From assembly GCF_900156505.1 (NCBI RefSeq), contig NZ_FTPR01000003.1, forward strand, positions 248,001-312,000: DNA of 64,000 nt, given 5' to 3'. A model generated the notes under the pieces. The model ran no database searches and was not told the origin of the DNA. It saw only the letters and a program-made list of their open reading frames with translations. Positions 22,737 through 32,200 of the stretch are shown piece after piece. The DNA comes from Yoonia rosea. Its GTDB lineage: Bacteria > Pseudomonadota > Alphaproteobacteria > Rhodobacterales > Rhodobacteraceae. The stretch's first letter is position 1; every line of letters starts with the position of its first letter. The position numbers and the translations under genes are program-made.

Positions 22737-24766
22737 TGGACCGGCTGACGCGGCTTTTTAACCCCCGCTCTATCGCTGTGATTGGTGGCGGCGCGTGGGG
22801 TGCTGAAGTGATCCGCCAATGCCAGAAAATCGGTTTTGCGGGCGATATCTGGGTGGTGCATCCCACCAAAGATGACGTGGCAGGCCATGTGCCTTATCGC
22901 GCAATTGCGGACCTGCCCGCGCCGCCCGATGCCGTCTTTATTGGGGTCAACAGGCACGCGACGGTCGCGGCGGTTCAATCACTGGCAGCAATTGGTGCGG
23001 GTGGCGCCATCTGCTTTGCCTCGGGTTTTAGCGAGGCGGCACATGAGGTCGCGGACGGGCATGACCTTCAACAGGCGCTTCTGGTGGCGGCAGGAAATAT
23101 GCCCGTGATCGGCCCCAACTGCTATGGGTTCCTGAATTATCTCGATGGGGTCACCCTTTGGCCCGATCAGCATGGTGGCCTCCGCGTGGACAGTGGGGTG
23201 GCCCTGATCGCGCAATCCTCGAATGTGGCGATCAATCTGACGATGCAGACCCGTGGCTTGCCGCTTGCCTATGTCGCGACCGTCGGAAACCAAGCGCAAA
23301 CCGGCCTGTCGGAGATTGGTAAAACCTTGCTTTCGAACCCTAAAGTCACGGCGCTGGGGCTCTATCTGGAGGGCATAGATGACCTCACGGGTTTTGTGGA
23401 ACTGGCGGCGGCAGCACGGCGTTTGGGCAAGCCGATTGTCGCGCTGAAAACTGGCAAATCCGAACAAGCGCAAAGGGCCGCGATTTCGCACACCGCCTCG
23501 CTTGCGGGCAGCGACGCGGGTGCTGATGCGCTTTTTGATCGTCTGGGGATCGGGCGGGTGTCATCACTGTCGGCCTTTCTCGAGACACTCAAACTTTTGC
23601 ATGTTGTGGGGCCCTTGGGCGAAGCCACGGTCGCCTCGATGTCGTGTTCCGGTGGCGAGGCAAGTCTGATGGCCGATATGGCGCAGGGGCGGTCGATCTC
23701 GTTTCCGCCGCTTTCGGCGTCGCAACAGTCCGATTTGCGAAATACGCTTGGGCCTATCGTGGCGCTGGCCAATCCATTGGACTACCACACCTTTATCTGG
23801 GGCAACGAAGACGCGATGGCTGCCACATTTTCCGCCATGATGTCGCCGGACATGGCGCTGGGCGTCGTGATCCTTGATTTCCCGCGCCCTGACCGCTGCA
23901 CAGCCCCTGCGTGGGGCTTGGTGCTGAATGCCGTAGAACGCGCGCAGGCGCAGACAGGCCGCCCTATTGCGGTGCTGAGTTCGCTGGTCGAAAATCTGCC
24001 CGAGGATGTTGCCATTGATCTTGTGGCGCGGGGCATCCTGCCGCTTTGCGGCATGGCTGAGGCGGTTGAGGCGATCGCGGTCGCGGCGCGTGTCGGGAAA
24101 CCGAAAGGGGAAGGACTGTTTGTCCCGCCTGTGGTGCGGCCTGCAAAGCCCCTGAGTGAAGCAGAAGCCAAGCAGGTTTTGCAGGGGTATGGCCTACCGG
24201 TCCCGCGGTCTGCATATATTTCTGATATCAACGATCTTGCGGATGCGGGGCGGACGGTTGGTTTTCCTGTCGTTCTGAAAGGTGCCGGTGTCGCCCATAA
24301 GACCGAAGCGGGTGCCGTAGTCGTCGGAATCGCTGATCAGGCGGCTTTGCTGCGTGCCGCCAAGACAATGCCGACGGAAACATTTCTGGTCGAACAGATG
24401 ATCACCGATGTGATCGTCGAGCTTCTTGTTGGTGTCGTGCTTGATCCGGCGCATGGCTATGTGCTGACACTTGCGGCGGGCGGGACCTGGGCGGAAATTC
24501 TGGAGGACAGTACGAGCCTGATCCTGCCCGTTGATGCCGGTGGCATTAAACAGGCGCTTGGTGAATTGCGGATCGCACCTGTCCTGAACGGCTATCGCGG
24601 CGCGTCTGCTGTCGATATCCAAGCGATCATTGACGCGGTGCTGGCGGTACAGTCCTATGTCATGGCACAGACGCCAATAGAGATAGAAATCAACCCGCTA
24701 ATGTGTGGCCCAAAAGGGGCCGTCGCGGCGGACGCGTTGATCACAACAGGAGAACGCCATGACTGA
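22736..24766 (+). CDS. NDP-forming acyl-CoA synthetase (acetate-CoA ligase family)
   Basis: Forms an acyl-CoA from acid, CoA and ATP with release of NDP and phosphate (or the reverse). The 676-residue protein has the fused alpha-beta arrangement: CoA-binding Rossmann domain (1-130, starting SIAVIGGG), two ligase domains (about 150-460) with phospho-His252 in ISHTASLAGS, and a C-terminal ATP-grasp domain (about 470-676) with the GAGVAHKTEAG segment. It overlaps the dehydrogenase by 1 nt and the CaiD-like gene by 8 nt. It is likely the activating enzyme for the pathway; substrate specificity cannot be read from sequence. Confidence 0.88.
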   Translation: MDRLTRLFNPRSIAVIGGGAWGAEVIRQCQKIGFAGDIWVVHPTKDDVAGHVPYRAIADLPAPPDAVFIGVNRHATVAAVQSLAAIGAGGAICFASGFSEAAHEVADGHDLQQALLVAAGNMPVIGPNCYGFLNYLDGVTLWPDQHGGLRVDSGVALIAQSSNVAINLTMQTRGLPLAYVATVGNQAQTGLSEIGKTLLSNPKVTALGLYLEGIDDLTGFVELAAAARRLGKPIVALKTGKSEQAQRAAISHTASLAGSDAGADALFDRLGIGRVSSLSAFLETLKLLHVVGPLGEATVASMSCSGGEASLMADMAQGRSISFPPLSASQQSDLRNTLGPIVALANPLDYHTFIWGNEDAMAATFSAMMSPDMALGVVILDFPRPDRCTAPAWGLVLNAVERAQAQTGRPIAVLSSLVENLPEDVAIDLVARGILPLCGMAEAVEAIAVAARVGKPKGEGLFVPPVVRPAKPLSEAEAKQVLQGYGLPVPRSAYISDINDLADAGRTVGFPVVLKGAGVAHKTEAGAVVVGIADQAALLRAAKTMPTETFLVEQMITDVIVELLVGVVLDPAHGYVLTLAAGGTWAEILEDSTSLILPVDAGGIKQALGELRIAPVLNGYRGASAVDIQAIIDAVLAVQSYVMAQTPIEIEINPLMCGPKGAVAADALITTGERHD

Positions 24767-25544
24767 CGGCCCCATCAAGACCACCCGCGACGGGCATATC
24801 CTCGAGGTGACGCTGGACCGCCCCAAAGCGAACGCGATTGATCTGGCGACCAGCCGGATCATGGGCGAGGTCTTTGCCGATTTCCGCGATGACCCTGACC
24901 TGCGCGTGGTGATTGTCACTGGCGCGGGCGAGAAGTTCTTTTGCCCCGGTTGGGATCTGAAGGCGGCCGCTGAGGGTGATGCTGTCGATGGCGACTATGG
25001 CAAGGGCGGCTTTGGCGGGCTGCAGGAATTGCCGCGTATGAATAAACCGGTCATCATGGCGATCAATGGGATTTGCTGCGGTGGCGGGCTGGAACTGGCG
25101 TTGTCAGGCGATATTCTCTTGGCGGCTGAACATGCGACTTTCGCCTTGCCTGAAATCCGCTCCGGCACTGTCGCTGATGCAGCGTCCTGCAAGTTGCCTA
25201 AACGGATACCCTATCACATCGCGATGGAAATGCTTTTGACAGGGCGCTGGATCGACGCCGAGGAGGCCGCCCGCTGGGGGCTGATCAACCGCGTGGTTCC
25301 TGCGGATCAGTTGATGAGTGAGGCGCGCAAGATGGCCGCGCTTATCGCGTCGGGTCCGCCGCTTGTTTATGCTGCGCTCAAGGAAGTGGTGCGTGAGGCG
25401 GAAGATATGAAGTTTCAGGATGCAATGAATCGGATCACCAAGAGCCAGTTTGCTGCGGTGGAGACCCTCTACACCTCGGAGGATCAGCGGGAAGGCGCGC
25501 GCGCATTCGCCGAAAAGCGTGATCCGGTTTGGAAAGGGCGATAG
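24759..25544 (+). CDS. caiD: CaiD-like carnitinyl-CoA dehydratase / enoyl-CoA hydratase
   Basis: A 261-residue crotonase, the same length as E. coli CaiD and resembling it closely over RPKANAID, TGAGEKFF, WDLKAAAEG and the C-terminal FAEKRDPVWKGR. The two acid residues matching rat enoyl-CoA hydratase Glu144 and Glu164 are present (Glu112, Glu132). CaiD hydrates crotonobetainyl-CoA to carnitinyl-CoA; here the partners are a dehydrogenase and an NDP-forming ligase instead of CaiA, CaiB and CaiC, so the substrate may be carnitine-like or a different short branched acid. RBS AGGAGAA lies 7 nt before the ATG. A 22-bp inverted repeat follows the gene. Confidence 0.85.
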   Translation: MTDGPIKTTRDGHILEVTLDRPKANAIDLATSRIMGEVFADFRDDPDLRVVIVTGAGEKFFCPGWDLKAAAEGDAVDGDYGKGGFGGLQELPRMNKPVIMAINGICCGGGLELALSGDILLAAEHATFALPEIRSGTVADAASCKLPKRIPYHIAMEMLLTGRWIDAEEAARWGLINRVVPADQLMSEARKMAALIASGPPLVYAALKEVVREAEDMKFQDAMNRITKSQFAAVETLYTSEDQREGARAFAEKRDPVWKGR

Positions 25545-25577
25545 AATATTCATATAAATCAATATCTTAAATTTTCT

Positions 25578-25626
25578 CTGACAAAAATGATCAGGATATA
25601 TTGCATATCCTGATCATTTTTGTCAG
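25578..25626. promoter_or_regulatory. Perfect 22-bp inverted repeat between caiD and the iron-binding protein gene
   Basis: Arms 25578-25599 and 25605-25626 pair perfectly around a 5-nt loop. The stem is AT-rich with a central TGATCA in each arm and starts CTGACAAAAA. It lies 33 nt after the caiD stop and 40 nt before the start of the iron-binding protein. It may end the caiD transcript, or be an operator or RNA leader for iron uptake; there is no T-run after it on the plus strand. Confidence 0.7.
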
Positions 25627-25666
25627 TTTCCGCGCATCAACTCAAACTCCCGCAAGGATGACGATT

Positions 25667-26701
25667 ATGCGCACACCATTGAGAAATTCACTCTTCCTGA
25701 CGGCCGCCCTGACAATCTCGGCGACCTCCGTCTTCGCCCAAAGCGACGCAGGTGAAGTGAACCTCTATTCTTCACGTCACTACGACACGGACGAGCGGCT
25801 CTATTCAGATTTCACCGATCTGACAGGGATCACCGTGAACCGGATTGAGGCAAACGCCGACGAATTGATCGCGCGGATGCAGGCAGAAGGCGCGAACTCG
25901 CCTGCCGATATTCTTGTGACGGTTGATACATCGCGACTTGCGCGGGCCAAACAAGCCGGGCTCTTGCAATCGATTGAGAGCGATGTCCTCGAGACGCGCA
26001 TTCCCGGATATTTGCAGGATGCAGATAACCAGTGGTTCGGCTTCAGCCAACGTGCGCGCATCATCTTCTATGATAAAAACCGCGTCGCGAACCCGCCGCA
26101 GGACTACGTATCGCTTGCCGATCCCGCGTACGAGGGGATGGTCTGTCACCGGTCTTCGACCAACGTCTATTCCCAGACACTGCTGTCGGCGGTGATCGAA
26201 AACCACGGTGAAGAGGCCGCGACGGAGTGGGCACAAGGTTTCGTCAACAACTTTGCCCGCGATCCGCAGGGTGGCGATACCGACCAACTGCGTGGTCTGG
26301 TGTCAGGTGAATGCGACATTGCTATCTCAAACACCTACTACTTTGCCCGCGCCCTGCGCACCGACGTTGATGGTCTGGACGCGGACGCCATTGCAAATAT
26401 CGGCTGGGTCTTCCCTGCGCAAAACGCTGAAGGCGCGCATATGAACCTGTCAGGTGCAGGTGTCGCTGTGAACGCGCCGAACCGCGACAACGCGATCAAG
26501 TTCCTCGAGTATCTGGCCTCTGATCGTGCGCAGCAGTACTTCAGCGCAGGCAACGACGAGTATCCTGCGGTACCAGGTGTTGGGCTGTCACCTTCCGTTG
26601 CAGCGATGGGTCTTTTCCGTCCTGACGCGGTTGATCTGAGCGCAGTTGCGGAAAACCTGCCTGCGGCACAGCAGATCTTTAATCAGGTCGGTTGGGAATA
26701 A
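25667..26701 (+). CDS. fbpA: Periplasmic ferric-iron-binding protein of an ABC transporter
   Basis: Binds Fe3+ in the periplasm for delivery to the inner-membrane permease. From the ATG at 25667 (AAGGA 8 nt upstream) it is a 344-residue precursor with a signal peptide cut after SVFAQ, about residue 25. The mature protein begins EVNLYSSRHYDTDERLY as in the FbpA/FutA/AfuA family; paired tyrosines Tyr224-Tyr225 in SNTYYFAR are the usual iron ligands. A longer frame begins inside the upstream inverted repeat and is unlikely. A two-domain permease lies 0.4 kb downstream on the other strand; no ATPase is in the window. Confidence 0.93.
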   Translation: MRTPLRNSLFLTAALTISATSVFAQSDAGEVNLYSSRHYDTDERLYSDFTDLTGITVNRIEANADELIARMQAEGANSPADILVTVDTSRLARAKQAGLLQSIESDVLETRIPGYLQDADNQWFGFSQRARIIFYDKNRVANPPQDYVSLADPAYEGMVCHRSSTNVYSQTLLSAVIENHGEEAATEWAQGFVNNFARDPQGGDTDQLRGLVSGECDIAISNTYYFARALRTDVDGLDADAIANIGWVFPAQNAEGAHMNLSGAGVAVNAPNRDNAIKFLEYLASDRAQQYFSAGNDEYPAVPGVGLSPSVAAMGLFRPDAVDLSAVAENLPAAQQIFNQVGWE

Positions 26702-26720
26702 ATCGTATCACTCACGGCTT

Positions 26721-26750
26721 AAAGGGCGCCTCGCAAGAGGCGCCTTTTTT
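26721..26750 (+). terminator. Rho-independent terminator after the iron-binding protein
   Basis: GGCGCCTC-GCAA-GAGGCGCC (26725-26744) followed by TTTTTT, preceded by AAA. A standard strong terminator 20 nt after the stop. Confidence 0.93.
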
Positions 26751-26828
26751 GTGTTTGGTGTAATGCGCTCCGTCACTTGACTTGCAATATGCAGGCTTGC
26801 TTTTCTGCGGGCAAAAGGAGCCGCGCAG

Positions 26829-27098
26829 ATGCCAATCGACAACAATGATCCCGCCCATGTTTACGTTCAACAGGCCAATCGCAAAGAGGCACAGAACCGT
26901 CGGAACGGTGATTTGCGGCGCGCCCGTGCCAAGACACAAAGCCCATGGTGGTTTGTGTTTTCGGCGAGTTTGCTGGGTTTTGTGACCGTCATCTACGCGC
27001 AGGAAGGTAATCCTGCGACGACTGGCATATTCGGCCTGTTGACCGCAGTACATGTGTTCTTGGCCTATCAGCAGTGGAAGCGGCGTGCAGAACAATAG
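26829..27098 (+). CDS. Small two-helix membrane protein, unknown
   Basis: An 89-residue protein behind an AAAGGAG ribosome site. The first 35 residues are basic and polar (Arg/Asn/Gln-rich); hydrophobic segments follow at about 39-56 and 63-80, then a basic end. No family recognised. It ends 3 nt before the stop of the convergent iron permease gene. Confidence 0.7.
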   Translation: MPIDNNDPAHVYVQQANRKEAQNRRNGDLRRARAKTQSPWWFVFSASLLGFVTVIYAQEGNPATTGIFGLLTAVHVFLAYQQWKRRAEQ

Positions 27099-27101
27099 GG
27101 T

Positions 27102-28769
27102 TCAAGCGCGACCCGTGCCGATCTTGCGACATAGCAGGATCACAGGAATCAACCCGATTGCCGCAATGACAAGGCTGGGCACAGCGGCACCCTCAAGCCG
27201 TTCATCTGACGCCAGCCGATACGCCTGCACCGCAAGTGTGTCGTAGTTGAATGGCCGCATGATCAGGGTTGCGGGTAATTCTTTCATCACATCCACGAAG
27301 ACAATCAAGCCTGCGGTCAAAAGGCTGGTGCGCAAAAGGGGCATATGGACCCGTCTGACCAGACCGGGAATGTCTTGGCCCAAGGTCCGCGCGGCTGCGT
27401 CCATATTGGGTGCGACCGAGGCGATCCCGCCCTCATAGGCGCCAATCGCTGCGGCAAGGAACCGGATCAGATAGGCCGATATCAACAGCCAGATCGAGCC
27501 TGTAAACAAAAGCCCTGTCGAGATGTCAAAGGTGGCGCGCATCCAGCTATCAAGCGCGTTGTCAAAGGCCGCAAACGGCACCAAGAGCCCAACGGCGATA
27601 ACCCCGCCCGGCACAGCATAGCCGATCCGTGCCAGATAAAGAGACGTGCCGGTCAGGCGGCTTGTGCTGACACGGTGCAGGGTGCCGAGGATCAGGGCGG
27701 CAAGCACCGTCAAAACCGCAGCAATGCCGGCAAGGGTCAGCGAATTGCGGATAAAGCCCAGATAGCGCGGGCTGAGCAGATCCTGCTGCGATCCGACGGC
27801 CATAACGCTCAGCGCGATGACAGGCAGGACAACGCCAAGTAAAACTGGCGTCAGGCAGAAAAGAAACGCGCCGAGCTTTTGCCCCTTGCTCAGTGGCAGC
27901 CGCTGCAAAGGTGCATTACGCCTGCCGCTGGTGTATTTTGCGTTACCGCGGCTCGTCCGTTCCAGCATCACAAGGAGCAGTGCAAAGCTGAGCAGCCCCA
28001 AGGCCAGTTGCGCTGCCGCGGCGCGATCCGCCAGAGAAAACCAACTCGTGTAAATGCCCACAGCGAAGGTTTGCACACCAAAGTAGGCCACCGTGCCAAA
28101 ATCCGCGATTGTCTCCATCGCGACAAGCATCACGCCCGAGGCAATCGCCGGTCGTGCCATGGGCAGCGATACATGCATGAACGCCGAGAAGGGTGACCTG
28201 CCCAGAACCCGTGCCGCCAGAAATGTGCTTGATCCTTGTGCCGCAAATGCGGCCCGCGCCAAGAGATAGACGTAAGGATATAGCACCAGCGTCAGCATCA
28301 TCGCCGCCCCACCCAGCGAGCGGATTTCGGGAAACCAATAATCCCGTGGTCCCCACCCTGTCAGATCGCGCAGCAAGGTTTGCACGATCCCGGGATGGTC
28401 GAGCACATGCGTATAACCGTAGGCCAGCACATAGGCGGGAAAGGCCAGCGGCAGCGCCAGCGCGATCTCCATCCAGCGTCGCCCGGGGAAATCGGTCATG
28501 GTGACAAGCCAAGCGGCACCTGCGCCGATGAATGCAGCCCCGGCCATGACCAGCGCGACAAGGACCAATGTGGTCACCGTGTAGCGCGCAAGCACCGTCT
28601 GCGCCAAATTGGTGAGTGTATCGGAAGATCCGGTCAGTGCTGCCGCCAGAACACCGACATAGGGTACGACACACACAAGTGTCACAAGGACGGCAATGCC
28701 CTTGAAAAAAGGCGTCAGGGCGGGCCTGCGTGACGGCTTGTTTGCGTGCGGTTGTTCCATAGCCTGCAC
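27102..28769 (-). CDS. fbpB: Iron(III) ABC transporter permease, two fused domains
   Basis: Inner-membrane channel of an Fe3+ ABC transporter. The 555-residue protein has about 12 membrane helices in two homologous halves, each with the EAA-type loop that contacts the ATPase (ARVLGRSPFSAFMHVSLPMARPAI near 185-210 and AARTLGQDIPGLVRRVHMPLLRTSL near 450-475). This double-permease form is typical of FbpB/HitB. The partner binding protein is encoded 0.4 kb away on the opposite strand; the ATPase is not in this window. An alternative start lies three codons in. The stop is 3 nt from the convergent small membrane protein gene. Confidence 0.92.
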   Translation of the reverse strand: MQAMEQPHANKPSRRPALTPFFKGIAVLVTLVCVVPYVGVLAAALTGSSDTLTNLAQTVLARYTVTTLVLVALVMAGAAFIGAGAAWLVTMTDFPGRRWMEIALALPLAFPAYVLAYGYTHVLDHPGIVQTLLRDLTGWGPRDYWFPEIRSLGGAAMMLTLVLYPYVYLLARAAFAAQGSSTFLAARVLGRSPFSAFMHVSLPMARPAIASGVMLVAMETIADFGTVAYFGVQTFAVGIYTSWFSLADRAAAAQLALGLLSFALLLVMLERTSRGNAKYTSGRRNAPLQRLPLSKGQKLGAFLFCLTPVLLGVVLPVIALSVMAVGSQQDLLSPRYLGFIRNSLTLAGIAAVLTVLAALILGTLHRVSTSRLTGTSLYLARIGYAVPGGVIAVGLLVPFAAFDNALDSWMRATFDISTGLLFTGSIWLLISAYLIRFLAAAIGAYEGGIASVAPNMDAAARTLGQDIPGLVRRVHMPLLRTSLLTAGLIVFVDVMKELPATLIMRPFNYDTLAVQAYRLASDERLEGAAVPSLVIAAIGLIPVILLCRKIGTGRA

Positions 28770-28952
28770 CTAAACGAAAGCAGGGCAGAGGGGCAAGCGA
28801 TAGGGGCGCGCCATCGCTGCGCAATCGTGTGACCGGTGGTGGCATGCTGTGTCGTTCGGTCGCAGAAATCACATAGATGTAGGTGGCCAACTGTGGTGCA
28901 AGATGATTGTATGATCTGGATAACGCGATTTTTCCGATGGAATGGACCTGAC

Positions 28953-29672
28953 ATGCGCAAACTGCTGGCCGCCTCCCTGATGACCCTGCTGCCTTTCGGG
29001 GCGGTCGCGCAGACCGTTTCTGATGAAGACATCAAAGCGCTGGCGCTTGAGGCGATCCGCGAAAACCCGCAAATCATCATGGAGGCGATCGCGCTTATCG
29101 AAGAACAGCGCAACGCCGCACAGGCCGCCGCTCAGGCCGAAACTTTGCTCCGCCAGCGTGCGTTTCTTGAAAACGATCCAAACGCGCCCTTTGTCGGCAA
29201 TCCCGACGCAGGCACCGTGATTGTCGAGTTCTTTGATTACAACTGTCCTTACTGCAAACGTGCTGCCGGTGATGTGAAGGCGCTCCTTGCAGCGGATGAC
29301 GATCTGCGTGTGGTTTACCGTGAATGGCCCATCTTGGGTGAAGGCTCTGTTCTTGCCTCACGGGCGGCGCTGGCCGCGCGCAATCAGGGCAAATACGAAG
29401 AAATGCACTGGGGTTTGATGGAAATGCGCGGGCGCGCTGAAGAGGCGTCTATCCTTGCCTTGGCGCGGTCCATTGGTCTGGATGTCGACCAACTGCGCGA
29501 AGATATGCAAAGCGATGACGTCAATAGCCACATTGCCGCCTCTGAGCAGTTGGCGCAAAACCTTGGGTTTACGGGCACACCGGCGTTCGTGATTGGCGAT
29601 GCTTTGGTGCCCGGCGCGATCCCGCTGGCGGAACTACAGCAATACATCGCACAGGCACGGTCCGCAGAATAA
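28953..29672 (+). CDS. DsbA-family periplasmic thiol oxidoreductase
   Basis: A 239-residue secreted thioredoxin-fold protein. Signal peptide residues 1-19 end in AVAQ; the start at 28953 is chosen because it gives a normal signal sequence, while upstream starts would place about 40 odd residues before it. A helical N-terminal stretch (about 22-65, as in DsbA/ScsC-like and Com1-type proteins) precedes the thioredoxin fold with redox motif CPYC at 98-101 and cis-proline in TGTPAF near 210. Such proteins form or isomerise disulfides and some protect against copper; the next gene is a copper exporter, which makes that link plausible. Confidence 0.88.
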   Translation: MRKLLAASLMTLLPFGAVAQTVSDEDIKALALEAIRENPQIIMEAIALIEEQRNAAQAAAQAETLLRQRAFLENDPNAPFVGNPDAGTVIVEFFDYNCPYCKRAAGDVKALLAADDDLRVVYREWPILGEGSVLASRAALAARNQGKYEEMHWGLMEMRGRAEEASILALARSIGLDVDQLREDMQSDDVNSHIAASEQLAQNLGFTGTPAFVIGDALVPGAIPLAELQQYIAQARSAE

Positions 29673-29684
29673 CCTGATTGCCCC

Positions 29685-29715
29685 TTGACCTTCCAGTGAG
29701 TGGAAGCCCTATGTA
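29685..29715 (+). promoter_or_regulatory. CueR-type promoter and operator for copA-cueR
   Basis: TTGACC (29685-29690) and TATGTA (29710-29715) are 19 bp apart, the long spacer typical of MerR-family promoters. Within it is CTTCCA-GTGAG-TGGAAG (29690-29706), matching the CueR consensus core. It precedes the copA ATG by 25 nt. Confidence 0.85.
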
Positions 29716-29740
29716 GAGCGTGTACCAAAGGTAGCACGCT

Positions 29741-32200
29741 ATGACACAAAGCTCTCTGACACTCCAAATTTCGAAATTGTCCTGCGGATCCTGCGTTGCG
29801 CGGGCCGAAAACGCGTTGCGCGCCGTTGAGGGCGTGAACGAGGTTGTGGTGAACCTCGCTTCGGAAAGCGCTGTGGTCGGGTTCGACAGTCCTGCGACCC
29901 CAGCCAGAGTTACGGAGGCACTTGCGGCTGCAGGCTATCCCGCTATCGCCGAGCAGGTGACGCTGGACATCAGCGGCATGACCTGCGGGTCATGTGCCGC
30001 ACGGGTGGAAAAGGCGCTTTCTGCCGCCCCAGCGGTGACAGATGTATCGGTGAACCTGGCGTCCGAGACGGCGCTGGTGAAATTCCTCGCAGGTGCCACG
30101 ACACCGCAGGCGGTGGCAAAGGCATCAACCGATGCAGGCTACCCCGCGCATGTGCATGACCTTTCCGCGCCCAAGGTCGATCACAAAGCCGCCGAGATGG
30201 CGGCGTTGCGTCGTCACTTGATGATCGCGGCTGTTCTTACCGCGCCAGTTTTCGTGGTGGAAATGGGTGGCCACTTTATCCCGGGCGTCCATGAGTTCAT
30301 CAACCGCACGATCGGGATGCAAACCAGTTGGGTGTTGCAGTTTGTGCTTGTCACGCTCGTTCTCATCTGGCCGGGGCGGTTCTTTTTCACCCAAGGCCTG
30401 CCCGCGCTTTTCAAAGGTGCGCCGGATATGAACGCTTTGGTTGCCATCGGCACGGGTGCGGCATGGGCGTTTTCCACAGTCGCGACGTTCTTTCCGGCCG
30501 TCCTTCCCGCAGGGACGCGTGCGGTCTATTTCGAGGCAGCAGCGGTCATTATCACGCTCATTTTGCTCGGTCGTTTCCTTGAAGCACGCGCAAAGGGCAA
30601 GACGGGTGCGGCGATCCGCAGGCTTGTTGGCCTGCAGCCCAAAACCGCTTTCCAGATGCAAGACGGCGCAGCGGTTGAAGTCCCGATCGCCGATATTGTC
30701 GTCGGAGATATTCTGCGCGTCCGTCCCGGCGAGCGGATTGCGGTTGATGGTGTCGTGATCGAGGGCAGTTCCTTTGTCGATGAAAGCATGATCACCGGTG
30801 AGCCGATACCCGTTGAGAAGGGAAGCAATGATCGCGTCACGGGCGGTACGGTGAACGGGACAGGTGTGTTTACCTTCCGTGTGACACAGGTGGGTGCGGA
30901 TACGATGTTGGCGCACGTCATCCGCATGGTGGAAGATGCACAGGGGGCCAAGCTGCCTATTCAGGACCTTGTGAACCGCGTGACGCTATGGTTCGTGCCG
31001 GTTGTGTTGGTGCTGGCCGTTTTGACAGTAATTGGCTGGCTGATCTTTGGCCCTGATCCTGCACTCAGCTTTGCTTTGGTCGCGGGTGTCTCGGTCCTGA
31101 TCGTCGCGTGTCCATGTGCGATGGGATTGGCCACGCCAACCTCGATCATGGTGGGCACGGGCCGCGCGGCAGAACTGGGTGTGTTGTTTCGCAAAGGCGA
31201 TGCGTTGCAGGCCCTGCGTTCCGCGCAAATCGTGGCCTTTGACAAAACCGGAACGCTGACACGGGGGCGGCCAGAGGTGACGTCGGTGTTCCTGAATGCG
31301 GGCTTTGATGAAGCTGAAGTCATGGGGGGCGTTGCAAGTGTCGAGGCGTTGTCAGAGCACCCAATCGCCGAAGCCATCGTTCGGATGGCGCAGGAGAAAG
31401 GATATCGGATCGCCGCCGCATCAGACTTCCGCGCCGAAGCGGGTTTTGGTGTCACGGCAATGGTTGATGGCCAGACCGTCATGGTAGGGGCAGACCGCAT
31501 GATGGAACGCGCAGGCATTGCGATTGAGGCCTTCGCAGACCAATTCGCGCAGATCGCAGCACAGGGCCAAACGCCGTTTTATGCAGCCATTGATGGCGCG
31601 CTGGTGGGGCTGATCGGGATTTCGGATCCGATCAAGCCAGAGACACCAGCGGCGATCAAAAAGCTTCAGGAGATGGGGCTGAAGGTCGCGTTGATCACCG
31701 GCGATAACACAAAAACAGCCAATGCCATTGCCGCAGAGCTCGGGATTGACACGGTCATCGCCGAGGTGTTGCCGGATGGCAAGGTCGCCGCCCTGCGGGA
31801 TCTGGCCAAAGACGGTGCCAAGATTGCGTTCGTAGGTGACGGGATCAATGACGCGCCCGCGCTGGCCGCAGCGGACGTTGGGATCGCCATTGGCACGGGT
31901 ACTGATGTTGCAATTGAAAGCGCTGATGTGGTGCTCATGTCCGGCGATATCAACGGTGTGTCCAACGCGTTCGAGATCAGCCGCCACACCATGCGCAATA
32001 TCCGCGAGAACCTGTTCTGGGCCTTTGCCTATAACTCTGCGCTGATCCCTGTCGCGGCAGGGGGCCTTTATATCTTTGGCGGGCCGCTTTTGTCGCCGAT
32101 GCTGGCGGCAGGCGCGATGGCGCTCTCGAGCGTGTTTGTGCTGTCGAATGCCTTGCGCCTGCGTCGGGTCGCACCGGTGGCAAAGGGGGCTGTGTCATGA
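29741..32200 (+). CDS. copA: Copper-exporting P1B-type ATPase
   Basis: Pumps Cu+ out of the cytoplasm at the cost of ATP. The 819-residue protein has two N-terminal metal-binding domains with CxxC pairs (Cys15/Cys18 and Cys82/Cys85), eight membrane helices, the transmembrane metal site CPC (Cys457-Pro-Cys459), phospho-acceptor Asp501 in DKTGT, the HP motif in SEHPIAEAI, and [10 protein letters not shown] in the hinge. It starts under a CueR-type promoter and its stop overlaps the cueR start (ATGA). The pair is a self-contained copper-detoxification operon. Confidence 0.96.
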   Translation: MTQSSLTLQISKLSCGSCVARAENALRAVEGVNEVVVNLASESAVVGFDSPATPARVTEALAAAGYPAIAEQVTLDISGMTCGSCAARVEKALSAAPAVTDVSVNLASETALVKFLAGATTPQAVAKASTDAGYPAHVHDLSAPKVDHKAAEMAALRRHLMIAAVLTAPVFVVEMGGHFIPGVHEFINRTIGMQTSWVLQFVLVTLVLIWPGRFFFTQGLPALFKGAPDMNALVAIGTGAAWAFSTVATFFPAVLPAGTRAVYFEAAAVIITLILLGRFLEARAKGKTGAAIRRLVGLQPKTAFQMQDGAAVEVPIADIVVGDILRVRPGERIAVDGVVIEGSSFVDESMITGEPIPVEKGSNDRVTGGTVNGTGVFTFRVTQVGADTMLAHVIRMVEDAQGAKLPIQDLVNRVTLWFVPVVLVLAVLTVIGWLIFGPDPALSFALVAGVSVLIVACPCAMGLATPTSIMVGTGRAAELGVLFRKGDALQALRSAQIVAFDKTGTLTRGRPEVTSVFLNAGFDEAEVMGGVASVEALSEHPIAEAIVRMAQEKGYRIAAASDFRAEAGFGVTAMVDGQTVMVGADRMMERAGIAIEAFADQFAQIAAQGQTPFYAAIDGALVGLIGISDPIKPETPAAIKKLQEMGLKVALITGDNTKTANAIAAELGIDTVIAEVLPDGKVAALRDLAKDGAKIAFVGDGINDAPALAAADVGIAIGTGTDVAIESADVVLMSGDINGVSNAFEISRHTMRNIRENLFWAFAYNSALIPVAAGGLYIFGGPLLSPMLAAGAMALSSVFVLSNALRLRRVAPVAKGAVS

